The notes under the pieces are model-generated. The model was given only the letters and a program-made list of their open reading frames with translations. It made no database searches and was not told where the DNA came from. From Prochlorococcus sp. AG-355-I20 (GTDB lineage Bacteria; Cyanobacteriota; Cyanobacteriia; PCC-6307; Cyanobiaceae): a stretch of 46,404 nucleotides of DNA. Below, one piece after another: positions 34,831 to 44,586 of the stretch; positions within the stretch are counted from its first letter, which is position 1; each line of letters begins with the position of its first letter. The DNA lies in NCBI GenBank assembly GCA_003280895.1, contig QCDM01000010.1, positions 1-46,404 of the forward strand. Reading direction: 5' to 3'. The translations under genes and the position numbers were made by a program.

Positions 34831-36552
34831 ATGGCTAAACAGTTAAGTTTTTCTAATGAATCAAGAGAAGCGCTAGAAAAAGGTGTTAATTTCGTAGCTA
34901 ATGCGGTAAAGGTTACTATTGGGCCGAAGGCAAAAAACGTTGTAATAGAAAAGAAATTTGGTTCACCAGATATAGTAAGAGATGGATCTACAGTTGCAAA
35001 AGAGATCGAGATTGAAAACCCTATTTCTAATTTAGGTGCGAAATTAATAGAACAAGTTGCATCCAAGACAAAAGAGAGTGCTGGTGATGGAACAACAACA
35101 GCAACTATTTTAGCTCAGAAAATGTTTCAGGAGGGATTAAAAAATATTGCTTCTGGCGCCAACCCTATGGAGTTAAAAAAAGGTATGGAGGCAGGCCTAG
35201 CTTTTGTCCTAGAAAAATTAAGTTCCAAAAGTATTTCATTAAATGGTTCTGATATTCAAAAAGTTGCAACAGTTAGTGCTGGAGGTGATGAGGAAATTGG
35301 ATCTATAATTTCGAAAGCAATGGATATTGTTACATCAGATGGTGTAATAACTGTCGAAGAATCTCAATCACTCGAAACAGAATTAGATGTAACTGAAGGT
35401 ATGTCTTTTGATAGAGGTTATAGTTCTCCATATTTCGTAACAGACCAAGAAAGACAAGTTTGTGAACTTGAAAATCCTAAAATATTAATAACTGATCAAA
35501 AAGTCTCAACTTTAGTTGATCTAGTTCCAATACTTGAAGAAATTCAGAAGTCAGGCTCACCTTTTCTAATTCTTGCTGAAGATATCGAAGGAGAGGCTTT
35601 AACTACTCTTGTTTTAAATAAGAATAGTGGAGTTTTAAATGTTGCTGCCGTAAGAGCTCCGTTATTTGGTGAGAGAAGAAAAGCTGCCCTCGAAGATATT
35701 GCAATTCTTACAGGGGCTAAGTTAATTAGCGAAGATAAATCGATGACACTCGATAAAGTATCGATTAATGATTTAGGAAAAGCAAAAAAAATAACTATCA
35801 CAAAGGATAAAACTACAATTGTTGCCTTCGAAGACACTAAAGATTTAGTTAAAGCGAGAGTAGAGAAATTAAAGAGAGAAGTTAATATAACTGAATCTGA
35901 GTATGATCAGGACAAAATAAATGAAAGGATAGCTAAACTAGCTGGAGGAGTAGCTCTTATCAAAGTAGGAGCTGCTACAGAAACAGAGATGAAGCATAAA
36001 AAGTTGAGAATCGAAGATTCCCTTAATGCTACGAAAGCTGCTATTGAAGAGGGTGTTGTTTCCGGAGGAGGACAAACTTTAATTGAAATATCAGATGACC
36101 TTTTAAATTTAAGTGAAACATCTTCAGATGATTTAAGAACAGGGATAAATATAGTCAAAGAAGCCCTTTTGGAACCCACCAAACAAATAGCAAAAAATGC
36201 TGGTTTTAATGGTGATGTAGTTGTCGCTGAAATTAAAAGACTTAACAAAGGCTTTAATGCTAATTCAGGAAAATATGAGGATTTAAAAGATTCAGGAATC
36301 TTAGATCCAACCAAAGTAATAAGATTAGCTCTTCAAGATTCAGTATCTATTACAGCTATGCTCCTTACAACAGAAGTTGCGATGGCAGATATTCCTGAGC
36401 CTGAAGCCGCAGCCCCTGGAGGACCAGCTGGAGATCCAATGGGGGGGATGGGTGGCATGGGAATGCCGGGAATGGGTGGCATGGGAATGCCAGGAATGGG
36501 TGGCATGGGAATGCCAGGAATGGGTGGCATGGGAATGCCGGGTATGATGTAA
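34831..36552 (+). CDS. groL: Chaperonin GroEL without adjacent groES
   Basis: 573-residue ATP-driven chaperonin subunit. Conserved blocks: [17 protein letters not shown] and [12 protein letters not shown] near the start, [19 protein letters not shown] (ATP site), [16 protein letters not shown] and [13 protein letters not shown]. The C-terminus ends in GGM-rich repeats. No groES precedes it and no CIRCE operator (TTAGCACTC with its inverted copy) is visible in the upstream 130 bases, so it is probably a second, differently regulated GroEL. A groES elsewhere must supply the lid. Confidence 0.97.
   Translation: MAKQLSFSNESREALEKGVNFVANAVKVTIGPKAKNVVIEKKFGSPDIVRDGSTVAKEIEIENPISNLGAKLIEQVASKTKESAGDGTTTATILAQKMFQEGLKNIASGANPMELKKGMEAGLAFVLEKLSSKSISLNGSDIQKVATVSAGGDEEIGSIISKAMDIVTSDGVITVEESQSLETELDVTEGMSFDRGYSSPYFVTDQERQVCELENPKILITDQKVSTLVDLVPILEEIQKSGSPFLILAEDIEGEALTTLVLNKNSGVLNVAAVRAPLFGERRKAALEDIAILTGAKLISEDKSMTLDKVSINDLGKAKKITITKDKTTIVAFEDTKDLVKARVEKLKREVNITESEYDQDKINERIAKLAGGVALIKVGAATETEMKHKKLRIEDSLNATKAAIEEGVVSGGGQTLIEISDDLLNLSETSSDDLRTGINIVKEALLEPTKQIAKNAGFNGDVVVAEIKRLNKGFNANSGKYEDLKDSGILDPTKVIRLALQDSVSITAMLLTTEVAMADIPEPEAAAPGGPAGDPMGGMGGMGMPGMGGMGMPGMGGMGMPGMGGMGMPGMM
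36451..36546 (+). repeat. 24-bp tandem repeat encoding GGMGMPGM at the GroEL C-terminus
   Basis: Four 24-base units, each encoding GGMGMPGM, ending 6 bases before the end of the stop codon. The units differ only by CCG/CCA at the proline codon and a final GGT for GGA. GGM-rich tails line the floor of the GroEL cavity. The repetition is probably unstable in copy number between strains. Confidence 0.95.
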
Positions 36553-36570
36553 AAGCTAACTAGCTTTTTT
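36551..36570 (+). terminator. Likely terminator of groEL
   Basis: AAAAGCT (36551-36557) and AGCTTTT (36562-36568) form a 7-base stem with a 4-base loop, followed by more T up to 36570. The hairpin begins within the groEL stop codon and overlaps the end of the convergent 137-residue gene. The stem is short and AT-rich, so strength is moderate. Confidence 0.6.
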
Positions 36571-36969
36571 ATCGTTGTTAATCCACTTTCTTAAATTTTT
36601 AATATAAGGTAGGGGTAATTTTGGGGTTTCAGTAAATTGATTTATTTTATTAGAATTTTGATTTTTGCCAGATATTTCATTGCTTCTAACAGTTTCAAGG
36701 CTATTTGATTCTATCTTTGTTTCTTCAATATTTTCAAAAGTTTTTGATAATTCAAGCTTAATTTTTTCTTGATTTTCTTCATGCACTTCATCAATTAAAG
36801 ATATATGTTCTTGATTTTCTTTTTGTATTGAACTATGGACTAATAAATCATTTAATGAATCAATCCCAAATCTATGGACCCACTTAAGAACAACATTTTC
36901 TTTAAGCAAAAAATTATTTTCTAAAGAGGCTTTTTTAAAAACTTTTATTAAATGATTTTTTAAAAGCAT
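36556..36969 (-). CDS. Hypothetical protein downstream of the ABC-2 exporter
   Basis: 137-residue protein with conserved-looking ends (NVVLKWVHRFGIDSLNDLL near the start, PKLPLPYIKNLRKWI at the end) and a middle of about 70 residues that is rich in Glu, Asn and Ser, probably disordered. No membrane segment or known domain is visible. It follows the ABC-2 permease gene by 7 bases on the same strand, so it is likely part of that transport operon. Function unknown; a link to the exporter is inferred from position. Confidence 0.7.
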   Translation of the reverse strand: MLLKNHLIKVFKKASLENNFLLKENVVLKWVHRFGIDSLNDLLVHSSIQKENQEHISLIDEVHEENQEKIKLELSKTFENIEETKIESNSLETVRSNEISGKNQNSNKINQFTETPKLPLPYIKNLRKWINNDKKAS

Positions 36970-36976
36970 AAAATTT

Positions 36977-37801
36977 CTAATTTAACTTTCTATTTAACAG
37001 AGGCCTTATAATAATCAAGGAAAAAACTGTTAAAGAAAATAAAATTGAGATACAACTCTTACAAGTTAAATCACCATATGGGGCATGTAAAGCCACTAAT
37101 TCTAAATCCATAGTTTGTGTATAGGCAGTCCTAATAGGTTCAATAGCAAAAGTTAATGGATTTAATGAAGCTAACCAACCCAGCCAATTTGGCATAAAAG
37201 AAATTGGAGCTAAAGCAGTACTCGCAAATAGAAGAGGTAAATTTATTACGAATATAAGAGCGATTAATTCAATATGTCCCGGCAAAACAAACGCTAAACA
37301 TAAACTTATTGATGTCACAAAAAGAACTAATAAAATTAGTGTTGTAAATACAATTCCTAAACCATATAAGTTGGGCCATCCATAACCCAAAATGTATGAC
37401 ACAATCATTATTACAATACTCTGAACAAAGCTCAAGATTGTTATGTAAAAAAAAGAAGATAAAACTATGGATAATCTACTGGTTAAAGGAGCCACCAGTA
37501 ATCTATTTAGAAATCCAAACTCTCTATCAAACATTAAAGGAAGGCCAGAGTTTAGGGCTCCGCTAAAAGCAGTAAAAACAATAAGTCCTGCTCCTAAAAA
37601 ATTCCCATAAGAATCAACACCTGGTAAAAAACCATCAGGAGCTTTAGAGAATAATGCCCCAAATAAAAAAAGCCAAATTATTGGTTGTAATATTCCTGCT
37701 AAAAGAGTTGATGGTCTTCTTTTTAATTGAATAAATAATCTCTTTGTTAAGGCAAATGTTTCTTGATATAAAAAAAATAAATTATACTGTTGTAATTCCA
37801 T
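36977..37801 (-). CDS. ABC-2 type exporter permease
   Basis: 274-residue membrane protein with six predicted helices and the ABC-2 pattern (LAGILQPIIWLFLFGALF, then FDREFGFLNRLLVAPLTSRLSIVLS, FMPNWLGWLASLNPLTFAIEPIRTAYTQ). The FDREFG...LVAP block is the family's typical coupling loop. It pairs with the ATPase gene 48 bases upstream on the same strand. Substrates of this class include lipids, drugs and polysaccharides. Its place right after ctaB suggests a link with oxidase or heme assembly, which is unproven. Confidence 0.88.
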   Translation of the reverse strand: MELQQYNLFFLYQETFALTKRLFIQLKRRPSTLLAGILQPIIWLFLFGALFSKAPDGFLPGVDSYGNFLGAGLIVFTAFSGALNSGLPLMFDREFGFLNRLLVAPLTSRLSIVLSSFFYITILSFVQSIVIMIVSYILGYGWPNLYGLGIVFTTLILLVLFVTSISLCLAFVLPGHIELIALIFVINLPLLFASTALAPISFMPNWLGWLASLNPLTFAIEPIRTAYTQTMDLELVALHAPYGDLTCKSCISILFSLTVFSLIIIRPLLNRKLN

Positions 37802-37849
37802 AATTAGCAGTAATTAGTATTTATTATAGTTAGTTAACCAAAAGTTTTT

Positions 37850-38869
37850 TTATCGCATGGATTGCTTTGATTCTTTTTTTAGGTCTCTTTTCCCTGCCAT
37901 AGAAATTTCAGCATCCAATAATGTTTTTCCAGTTGCCTGAAGATATACATCATCCAAGCTTGGCTGACTTTGGGTAAGAGAAAAAATTTCAAACTTTGAG
38001 AAGGCCAATTCCACTTTTAGCTTCGTAAGTAAATCTTTTTGCTTATCTGCTACGAAATTTATCGAGAAACCTTGAGCTTCATTTATAATAATCTGACTAA
38101 TTCCATCTATTGAAGATAAAATTTTAGATATATTATTTGCTTCTTCCTGATTACTAAATTCTCTTACTTTCAAAGTTACTCTATCTCCTCCTAATTTATT
38201 TTTGAGCTCTGCAGGAGTCCCTTTTGCTATAACTCTTCCATCATCAATTATGACTAATCTGTCTGCCAATTTATCTATTTCATCAAGATAGTGACTACTT
38301 AAAATAATGGTCATTCCATTATTTCTCAAATCTTTCAAAAGTTGCCATATAATATTTCTACTTTCAATATCTAAACCAACTGTAGGTTCATCCAAAATTA
38401 ATACTTGGGGCAAATGTAAAAGTCCAGCTGCAAGATCTATTCTTCTTTTCATTCCCCCTGAATAAGTTCCGCACTTACGATCAATCCAAGCATTCATTTC
38501 TAATTGATCTATTAATTTATTTATCCTTTCAAATTTTTTATTTTTGTTGATGTGATATAAATCTGATTGAAAATCCAAAAGCTCTCGTCCAGTTAATATT
38601 TTATCAAGTGCAATGTCTTGGGCAACATAACCAATTAATTCTCTAATTTTCCTTGAATTTTTTATCAGATTAATATTATTTATAAAAACTTCTCCACTAT
38701 CAGGCTCTATTAAAGTAGCAAGTATTTTTATTAGCGTTGATTTGCCAGCACCATTTGGGCCTAGTATTCCGAATAATGTGCCAGCTTCAATTTCTATCGA
38801 TAAATTTTTTAATGCCTTGATATCTGAATAAGATTTTGAAAGCCCTTTTACTTTTATATAATCCATCAA
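37850..38869 (-). CDS. ABC exporter ATPase (DrrA-like)
   Basis: 339-residue ATPase. Walker A GPNGAGKST near residues 37-45, a Q-loop (GYVAQD), signature YSGGMKRRID, Walker B VLILDEPTVGLD and the switch His in SSHYLDE are all intact. An additional C-terminal domain (about 230-320), as in DrrA-type ATPases, follows. It should form an exporter with the ABC-2 permease downstream. It lies 36 bases downstream of ctaB, so ctaA, ctaB, ATPase, permease and the hypothetical protein may form one operon. Confidence 0.92.
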   Translation of the reverse strand: MMDYIKVKGLSKSYSDIKALKNLSIEIEAGTLFGILGPNGAGKSTLIKILATLIEPDSGEVFINNINLIKNSRKIRELIGYVAQDIALDKILTGRELLDFQSDLYHINKNKKFERINKLIDQLEMNAWIDRKCGTYSGGMKRRIDLAAGLLHLPQVLILDEPTVGLDIESRNIIWQLLKDLRNNGMTIILSSHYLDEIDKLADRLVIIDDGRVIAKGTPAELKNKLGGDRVTLKVREFSNQEEANNISKILSSIDGISQIIINEAQGFSINFVADKQKDLLTKLKVELAFSKFEIFSLTQSQPSLDDVYLQATGKTLLDAEISMAGKRDLKKESKQSMR

Positions 38870-38905
38870 ACTTACAATTTACTTAAAAAACATTTTACAT
38901 CTAAT

Positions 38906-39907
38906 TTAATTACTAAGCAGGGATAATATAGATAAAAATATTTGCATAGATTGCTGCTCAAATTCTACAGATAGTTGGGTTCTGGAAATTAATAACAAAA
39001 GACAAATACCAAACATATAGAGAATAGACCACCTAAAGAGAGACTTTGCTCTTGAAAGATCATCAGGAGATTTCTTTAATTCATTTATTAATTGCAAAAG
39101 TCTTCCATTAAACGGCAATAACATAATTCCATATAAAAGACCCCCTTCAGGTAAGGCAAAAACTCCCATAATACTCATTAAAATTGTTGCCCATCCATAA
39201 CGAGAAATCGCTTTAGCAGTAAAAACAGATCCTTTAACAGAAGGGAGCATAGGAATACCAACAGATGAGTAATCATCCTTCAACAAAATTGCAAGTGCCC
39301 AAAAATGAGCTGGGGTCCATAACATTACTAAACCAAACAACCACCAACCACTAAGACCTACATGCCCTGTAGCAGCAGATGCTCCAACTAAAGGTGGTAT
39401 CGCACCAGCAACTCCTCCGAAGACAATATTTTTTGTTGTACGAGGTTTCAAAATAACTGTATATAAAATTACGTAGCTAAATAAACCAAGAAGAGTTAAT
39501 CCCGCAGCTAAATAATTTACACCACTTACTAAAAGCATCGAAGCTGCCAAAGTACATGATACGGCAGCTAAAAATACAGTCTCAGATGACAACTTTCCAG
39601 CGGGCAAAGCTCTTTTGCTAGTTCTTGTCATCCTCTTATCTAATTCCATTTCCCACAAGCAATTAAGAGCTCCTGCTGCTGCTGCTGCCAAAGCTCCGCC
39701 TCCTAAAGTACAGATAAGTTTCGGTGAAGACAAAGGCCATTCTTCAGTTAAAGCCATTCCTCCCAAAGTTGTTGCCAGTAAAAGTGGGATTAATCTGGGT
39801 TTTGCTACTTCAAGCCAAGGCGGCAAAGTTATTTTTTTTCTTGAAGGTACAACTTCATCCCTAATTGAAGATTTATAGTTCAAGTTTTCTAAGTTACTAC
39901 TGTTCAT
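38906..39907 (-). CDS. ctaB: Heme O synthase (protoheme IX farnesyltransferase)
   Basis: 333-residue UbiA-type membrane enzyme that farnesylates heme B to heme O for cytochrome c oxidase. The Asp-rich block [23 protein letters not shown] near residue 82 and the late [18 protein letters not shown] match the heme O synthase family. An N-terminal extension of about 30 residues precedes the first helix. Its start overlaps the end of ctaA by 4 bases (ATGA), a typical coupled arrangement. Confidence 0.95.
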   Translation of the reverse strand: MNSSNLENLNYKSSIRDEVVPSRKKITLPPWLEVAKPRLIPLLLATTLGGMALTEEWPLSSPKLICTLGGGALAAAAAGALNCLWEMELDKRMTRTSKRALPAGKLSSETVFLAAVSCTLAASMLLVSGVNYLAAGLTLLGLFSYVILYTVILKPRTTKNIVFGGVAGAIPPLVGASAATGHVGLSGWWLFGLVMLWTPAHFWALAILLKDDYSSVGIPMLPSVKGSVFTAKAISRYGWATILMSIMGVFALPEGGLLYGIMLLPFNGRLLQLINELKKSPDDLSRAKSLFRWSILYMFGICLLLLISRTQLSVEFEQQSMQIFLSILSLLSN

Positions 39908-40878
39908 GAATTGATACCAACTATTTGAGAATTTAGAGAGTGATTTAGGCCTTTTTTGGTAAAAGGATTTCTAAAAATTAATGTTGTTAATATCGCAATA
40001 AATAAAGAGGCGTTAAGTTGATGACCGATAATAAAAATAGGTTCATTCAAATTTGTTTTAAGACTTAAAACACCCAAAGCAATTTGTGAAAATAATAGAA
40101 AAATAAGTGCTGAGAGATATTTCCAATTTTCATTTAGCAAACTTCTCTTGTAAATTGCAGTAGCAATAATCAATAGAATTGAAAAAGCAATTGGAAAAGC
40201 AAATAATTTATGAGTATTTAAAATTAGACATTGTTTATTAAAAGATAAACAAATATGTGCTGACCAGGTTGATGAAAGCCTTACTCCAATAAAAGATTGA
40301 ATAAGAGTAAGTAAAAGAGGAAAAAACAATAAAATTCTCCACCAAATTAATGGCTCTTCTATATCGTCATTTTCTAAATTTTGATTTATTGAAATTGTTG
40401 TGATGAGAAGTAGAAAAGCTATTAAAAGATGGCCAGTAACAGTATATGAATCAAGCAAGTTTATTACTGTTAAAGCTCCAAAAGATCCTTGGACAATAAC
40501 GAGAAAAAGTAATAGTGAATAAGTTTTAGGTAACCAATTTGGAATTTCATTTTTCCAAATAATTGAAAGGGCAAATTTAAAAAGAATTAATATCCCAACC
40601 AGAAAAGCATCAAGACGATGGAACCACTCTAGAAATACTCTTAGGTTCATATGATTAAAAGGCAAAAAAGATCCATAACATAATGGCCAATCTGGACAGG
40701 CAAGTCCAGCCTCCATTACTCTAGTAGCACCTCCAATTACTATTAGTGCGATGAGTGCGAGTACACTATGACCTCCCAACCTTTTAAAAATTGTAAGATA
40801 TTTTGATTTATATAATGGGTTATTAATCAAATGGATAAAACCTATTATTTTGAATAATAAATTAAATTTAAAAACCAA
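39904..40878 (-). CDS. ctaA: Heme A synthase
   Basis: 324-residue eight-helix membrane monooxygenase that oxidises heme O to heme A. Conserved blocks: [32 protein letters not shown] with the heme-binding His, [10 protein letters not shown], a lone Cys pair (CLSFNKQC) in a loop and [11 protein letters not shown]. The first ATG is used; the extra 30 N-terminal residues ([21 protein letters not shown]) before the first helix may include a later true start. It is first in a minus-strand run with ctaB, divergent from ctaC. Confidence 0.94.
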   Translation of the reverse strand: MVFKFNLLFKIIGFIHLINNPLYKSKYLTIFKRLGGHSVLALIALIVIGGATRVMEAGLACPDWPLCYGSFLPFNHMNLRVFLEWFHRLDAFLVGILILFKFALSIIWKNEIPNWLPKTYSLLLFLVIVQGSFGALTVINLLDSYTVTGHLLIAFLLLITTISINQNLENDDIEEPLIWWRILLFFPLLLTLIQSFIGVRLSSTWSAHICLSFNKQCLILNTHKLFAFPIAFSILLIIATAIYKRSLLNENWKYLSALIFLLFSQIALGVLSLKTNLNEPIFIIGHQLNASLFIAILTTLIFRNPFTKKGLNHSLNSQIVGINS

Positions 40879-41093
40879 ACATTAATTAAAAATTAATATG
40901 TTTATTTTAAAAAATAATTTACTAATTTAATCTTTTTTCCCTGACAATTAACTCTAAAAAGTTATTAATAATACGCCTTTTATTTCATAAATCTTAAGAA
41001 GTTGTGAATTTAAATGTTTTTCTTTTAACAAAGGATGCAAGATTAAAAAAATTGAATATCTTGAGGATATAAATACAAATTTTTAGAGATCAA

Positions 41094-41897
41094 TTGTTAA
41101 ATAAAAACTTTTATTTAATACTAATCATTTCCTTCGTTTTTGCTATATCTTTTTGGATTGGTTTTAATGTAAATTTGCTCCCAGCTGAAGCAAGTATTAA
41201 TGCACCAATTTACGATGAACTCTTTAAAATTCTTTTCATCATTGGATTAATCATTTTTATAGGAATGACAATAGCTGTTATATATAGCTTATTTAAGTTT
41301 AGAAAAAGAAATGATCAAATAGGCGATGGCATAGCTTTAGAGGGAAATTTAAGCTTAGAAATTGTATGGACAATTATCCCTTCAATAATTGTTTTATTAA
41401 TAGGTTTATATAGCTACAACATCTACGATCGAATGGGAGGGATGAAAGAACTAAATCATAACCACGAAATGATGAGTTCTAATACTGAAAAAATTTGGGC
41501 TGGCATAAGTCAAACCTCTGATAATGAAATAGCAATAAATAATTTATCAATTGAGGCCTCAGCTATGCAATTTGCATTTCTATTCAATTATCCCAAGGGC
41601 AATTTCATATCAGGAGAACTACACGTTCCTGTCGATCAAAAAGTATCAATGAAAATGGAATCCAAAGATGTGATTCATGCTTTTTGGGTACCAGAGTTCA
41701 GAATTAAACAGGATATTATTCCTGGACAACCGACTATCCTAAATTTCACTCCAACAAAAGTAGGAAAATATCCGATAATTTGCGCAGAATTATGTGGTCC
41801 ATATCATGGAGGAATGAGAGCCTCCATAATTGTTGAAGAAGAATCTGATTACAACGAATGGTTTAACAAAAATAAAAAACCAGAGGTAAATTTATGA
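41094..41897 (+). CDS. ctaC: Cytochrome c oxidase subunit II
   Basis: 267-residue subunit with two N-terminal helices (about 5-25 and 45-70) and a periplasmic/lumenal CuA domain. The binuclear copper site is intact: the first ligand in VIHAFWVPEF and then CAELCGPYHGGM. The start is TTG (MLNKNFYLI); no ATG in frame lies between the region's stops and the first helix. It overlaps ctaD by 4 bases and heads the ctaCDE operon. The 215-base gap to ctaA holds the divergent promoters; no clear binding motif is visible there. Confidence 0.97.
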   Translation: MLNKNFYLILIISFVFAISFWIGFNVNLLPAEASINAPIYDELFKILFIIGLIIFIGMTIAVIYSLFKFRKRNDQIGDGIALEGNLSLEIVWTIIPSIIVLLIGLYSYNIYDRMGGMKELNHNHEMMSSNTEKIWAGISQTSDNEIAINNLSIEASAMQFAFLFNYPKGNFISGELHVPVDQKVSMKMESKDVIHAFWVPEFRIKQDIIPGQPTILNFTPTKVGKYPIICAELCGPYHGGMRASIIVEEESDYNEWFNKNKKPEVNL

Positions 41898-43519
41898 CAA
41901 TATCAATTGATCCACAAAAAACTAATAATGAAAGTCTTCAACCTAAAGGCTGGCTTAGATACTTTAGTTTTAGCCTTGATCATAAAGTAATTGGGATACA
42001 ATACTTAGTCTGCGGTTTTCTTTTCTATTTAATAGGAGGAACCTTAGCTAGCGCTATAAGAATTGAACTAGCTAGTCCGATGTCTGATTTTATGCCGAGA
42101 GATGTATATAACCAAGTTTTAACCCTACATGGGACAATAATGATTTTCCTATGGATAGTGCCTGTAGTTAACGGTGCTTTTGGAAATTATTTAATTCCAT
42201 TTTATGTAGGTGCTAGAGATATGGCATTCCCAAGATTGAATGCTGTAGCTTTTTGGTTAATTCCTCCTTCAGGTTTGATGCTGGTAGCAAGCTATTTTGT
42301 TGAGGGTGCTGCTCAGGCTGGATGGACGGCTTATCCTCCTTTAAGCATAACTACTCCTCAATCAGGACAAATTATTTGGATTCTGAGCGTTCTATTACTT
42401 GGAGGCAGTTCTATATTTGGTGGAATAAACTTTATAGCAACCATTATCAAATTAAGAAGGCCAGGATTAAAACTTATGCAATTGCCAATGTATTGTTGGG
42501 CAATGCTAGGGACAAGTCTATTAGTTGTTTTGTCAACTCCTGTTTTAGCAGGGACTTTAATTCTACTTAGCTTCGATATCATCGCTAAAACAGGTTTTTT
42601 TAATCCTGTTTTAGGTGGCAATGTTGTAGTTTATCAGCATTTATTTTGGTTTTATTCTCATCCAGCTGTATATATTATGGTACTTCCTGCCTTTGGTTTA
42701 GTTAGTGAAATACTTCCTGTACATGCTAGAAAACCACTTTTTGGATATACAACAATGGTTTTTTCAATAATGGGGATAGTAGTTTTAGGTTTAATTGTTT
42801 GGGCTCATCACATGTTTACGAGTGGAACGCCCCCTTGGATGAGATTATTCTTTACTATTGCTACAGCATTTATTGCTGTTCCGACTGGTATAAAATTTTT
42901 CAATTGGGTTGCAACATTATGGGGAGGTAAAATTTCCATCAATAGTGCAATGTTATTCTCTTGCGGATTTATTATAAATTTTGTTTTTGGAGGCATTACA
43001 GGAGTAGCTTTGGCGCAGGTACCTTTCGATATTCACGTACATGATACCTATTTCGTTGTAGCTCATTTTCATTACATAGTTTATGGAGGGACTGTTTTTA
43101 TAATTTTCTCTTCAATTTATCATTGGTTCCCCAAAGTAACTGGGAAAATGCTCAATGAAAAATTAGGAATTTTACACTTTATCATTACTTTTATTGGATT
43201 TAACTTATGCTTTGCTCCTCAACATTGGCTTGGTTTAAATGGAATGCCAAGAAGAGTTGCAGAATATGATCCTCAATTCCAGTTCGTTAATCAAATTAGT
43301 AGCCTTGGGGCTCTATTGATGGCTATAAGTACAATTCCTTTTTTACTTAATGTATTTCTAAGTGTGAGAAATGGAAAAAATGCTGGAGATAACCCTTGGA
43401 ATGCTCTTACACCTGAATGGTTAACATCTTCTCCACCTCCAGTTGAAAATTGGGAAGGAGAAGCTCCATTAGTTGAAGAACCATATGGTTATGGTAATGA
43501 AATTTCCGAACAAAAATAA
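41894..43519 (+). CDS. ctaD: Cytochrome c oxidase subunit I, A2-type
   Basis: 541-residue twelve-helix catalytic subunit with hemes a and a3 and CuB. Ligand sites: H79 in LHGTIMIF, H256 and Y260 (the cross-linked His-Tyr pair) in YSHPAVYIM, H305/H306 in WAHHMF and HFHYIVYGG. The proton-channel Glu of A1-type enzymes (GHPEV) is replaced by the YS pattern (YSHPAV, residues 254-259), which defines the A2 subtype of heme-copper oxidases. Full length. It follows ctaC with a 4-base overlap and precedes ctaE by 6 bases. Confidence 0.98.
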   Translation: MTISIDPQKTNNESLQPKGWLRYFSFSLDHKVIGIQYLVCGFLFYLIGGTLASAIRIELASPMSDFMPRDVYNQVLTLHGTIMIFLWIVPVVNGAFGNYLIPFYVGARDMAFPRLNAVAFWLIPPSGLMLVASYFVEGAAQAGWTAYPPLSITTPQSGQIIWILSVLLLGGSSIFGGINFIATIIKLRRPGLKLMQLPMYCWAMLGTSLLVVLSTPVLAGTLILLSFDIIAKTGFFNPVLGGNVVVYQHLFWFYSHPAVYIMVLPAFGLVSEILPVHARKPLFGYTTMVFSIMGIVVLGLIVWAHHMFTSGTPPWMRLFFTIATAFIAVPTGIKFFNWVATLWGGKISINSAMLFSCGFIINFVFGGITGVALAQVPFDIHVHDTYFVVAHFHYIVYGGTVFIIFSSIYHWFPKVTGKMLNEKLGILHFIITFIGFNLCFAPQHWLGLNGMPRRVAEYDPQFQFVNQISSLGALLMAISTIPFLLNVFLSVRNGKNAGDNPWNALTPEWLTSSPPPVENWEGEAPLVEEPYGYGNEISEQK

Positions 43520-43525
43520 AAACAT

Positions 43526-44128
43526 ATGACAACATTAGATAGCTCAAAAGAAATTCAAAAAAATAATTCTGAAGTTAATGAAACACATGAAGACTTCAGA
43601 ATGTTTGGTCTTATAACTTTCCTAATTGCGGACGGAATGACTTTTGCTGGATTCTTTGCTGCTTATTTAACTTATAAAGCAGTAAATCCATTACCAGATG
43701 GTGCTATTTATGAATTAGAACTGCCAATACCTACTCTCAATACAATTTTGTTACTTGTTAGTAGTGCAACTTTCCATAAAGCAGGCAAAGCACTTTTAAA
43801 AGATAAAAACTCAGATTCCCAAAAATGGTTATTTTTTACTGCTCTTCTTGGAATTATATTTTTAATATGTCAACTATTTGAATATTTTCATTTACCTTTT
43901 GGATTAACCGATAATTTATTTGCAAGTACTTTTTATGCTCTTACTGGTTTTCATGGATTACATGTCACTTTAGGCACTTTAATGATTTTAATTATTGCTT
44001 GGCAATCGAGAATCAATGGCGGAAGATTAACTAGTCAAAATATGTTCCCATTGGAAGCTGTTGAATTGTACTGGCATTTTGTAGATGGAATATGGGTTGT
44101 TTTATTTATTATTTTGTATCTTTTATAA
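43526..44128 (+). CDS. ctaE: Cytochrome c oxidase subunit III
   Basis: 200-residue membrane subunit that stabilises the oxidase catalytic core. The blocks FGLITFLIADGMTFAGFFAAYLTY, LTGFHGLHVTLGTLMILII and VELYWHFVDGIWVVLFIILYL match the short, five-helix COX3 form of bacteria, shorter than the seven-helix mitochondrial subunit. It ends the ctaCDE operon. About 95 bases separate it from the AbrB-type gene. Confidence 0.96.
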   Translation: MTTLDSSKEIQKNNSEVNETHEDFRMFGLITFLIADGMTFAGFFAAYLTYKAVNPLPDGAIYELELPIPTLNTILLLVSSATFHKAGKALLKDKNSDSQKWLFFTALLGIIFLICQLFEYFHLPFGLTDNLFASTFYALTGFHGLHVTLGTLMILIIAWQSRINGGRLTSQNMFPLEAVELYWHFVDGIWVVLFIILYLL

Positions 44129-44223
44129 AACTAAATTTCAAAAATTAAATATATTTTTTATTAATTTATATTGCCACAGTTCTCCTTTTTAGTAAGAATA
44201 TATAATTATGAATTTGTCAGATA

Positions 44224-44577
44224 ATGCTAGAAGGAAAAGAACTTGTTGAAAAAGCAAAGTTATTAAGTAAAAAATCTGAAGATGAGATAGCAAAAGGTTG
44301 TGGGTACGTAGGTCCAAGTGGAAGAATCTTAAGAAAAAGTTTTTATAGAGCGCTTATCGAAGCTAAGGGTTACAAAATAAGAAATGGTCGTCTGGGGAAA
44401 AATGGTAATAGAGCTTCAAGAGGCAGACAGACAGAATTCAAAACTAAAGTTCATTGCAATGGGAACCTATTAATTGGTCATGCCTATACCAAAAAATTAG
44501 GTCTAGAACCTGGTCAGGAATTTAAAATTGATCTTAAAAAAGAGTCAAAAACAATTTATCTGATTCCATTAAATTAA
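44224..44577 (+). CDS. Cyanobacterial AbrB-like (cyAbrB) DNA-binding protein
   Basis: 117-residue basic protein with an N-terminal helical region (GKELVEKAKLLSKKSEDEIAKGCGYV) and a C-terminal AbrB-type swapped-hairpin domain (FKTKVHCNGNLLIGHAYTKKLGLEPGQEFKIDL). cyAbrB proteins are global regulators of carbon, nitrogen and stress genes in cyanobacteria. A TATAAT at 44201-44206, 17 bases before the ATG, is a plausible -10, though no good -35 accompanies it. The direct targets cannot be read here. Confidence 0.88.
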   Translation: MLEGKELVEKAKLLSKKSEDEIAKGCGYVGPSGRILRKSFYRALIEAKGYKIRNGRLGKNGNRASRGRQTEFKTKVHCNGNLLIGHAYTKKLGLEPGQEFKIDLKKESKTIYLIPLN

Positions 44578-44586
44578 AAATATATT

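Noticed and set aside
35544..36314. Long open frames antisense to groEL
   Set aside because: They mirror groEL codon structure and show no motif or independent signal.
36333..36530. Antisense frame of Pro-Ile repeats (PPIPGIPM) opposite the GroEL tail
   Set aside because: It is the reverse reading of the GGMGMPGM repeat, with no start context or partner gene.
36451..36546. Possible CRISPR-like direct repeats
   Set aside because: The units are contiguous without spacers and encode protein in frame, and no cas gene is present.
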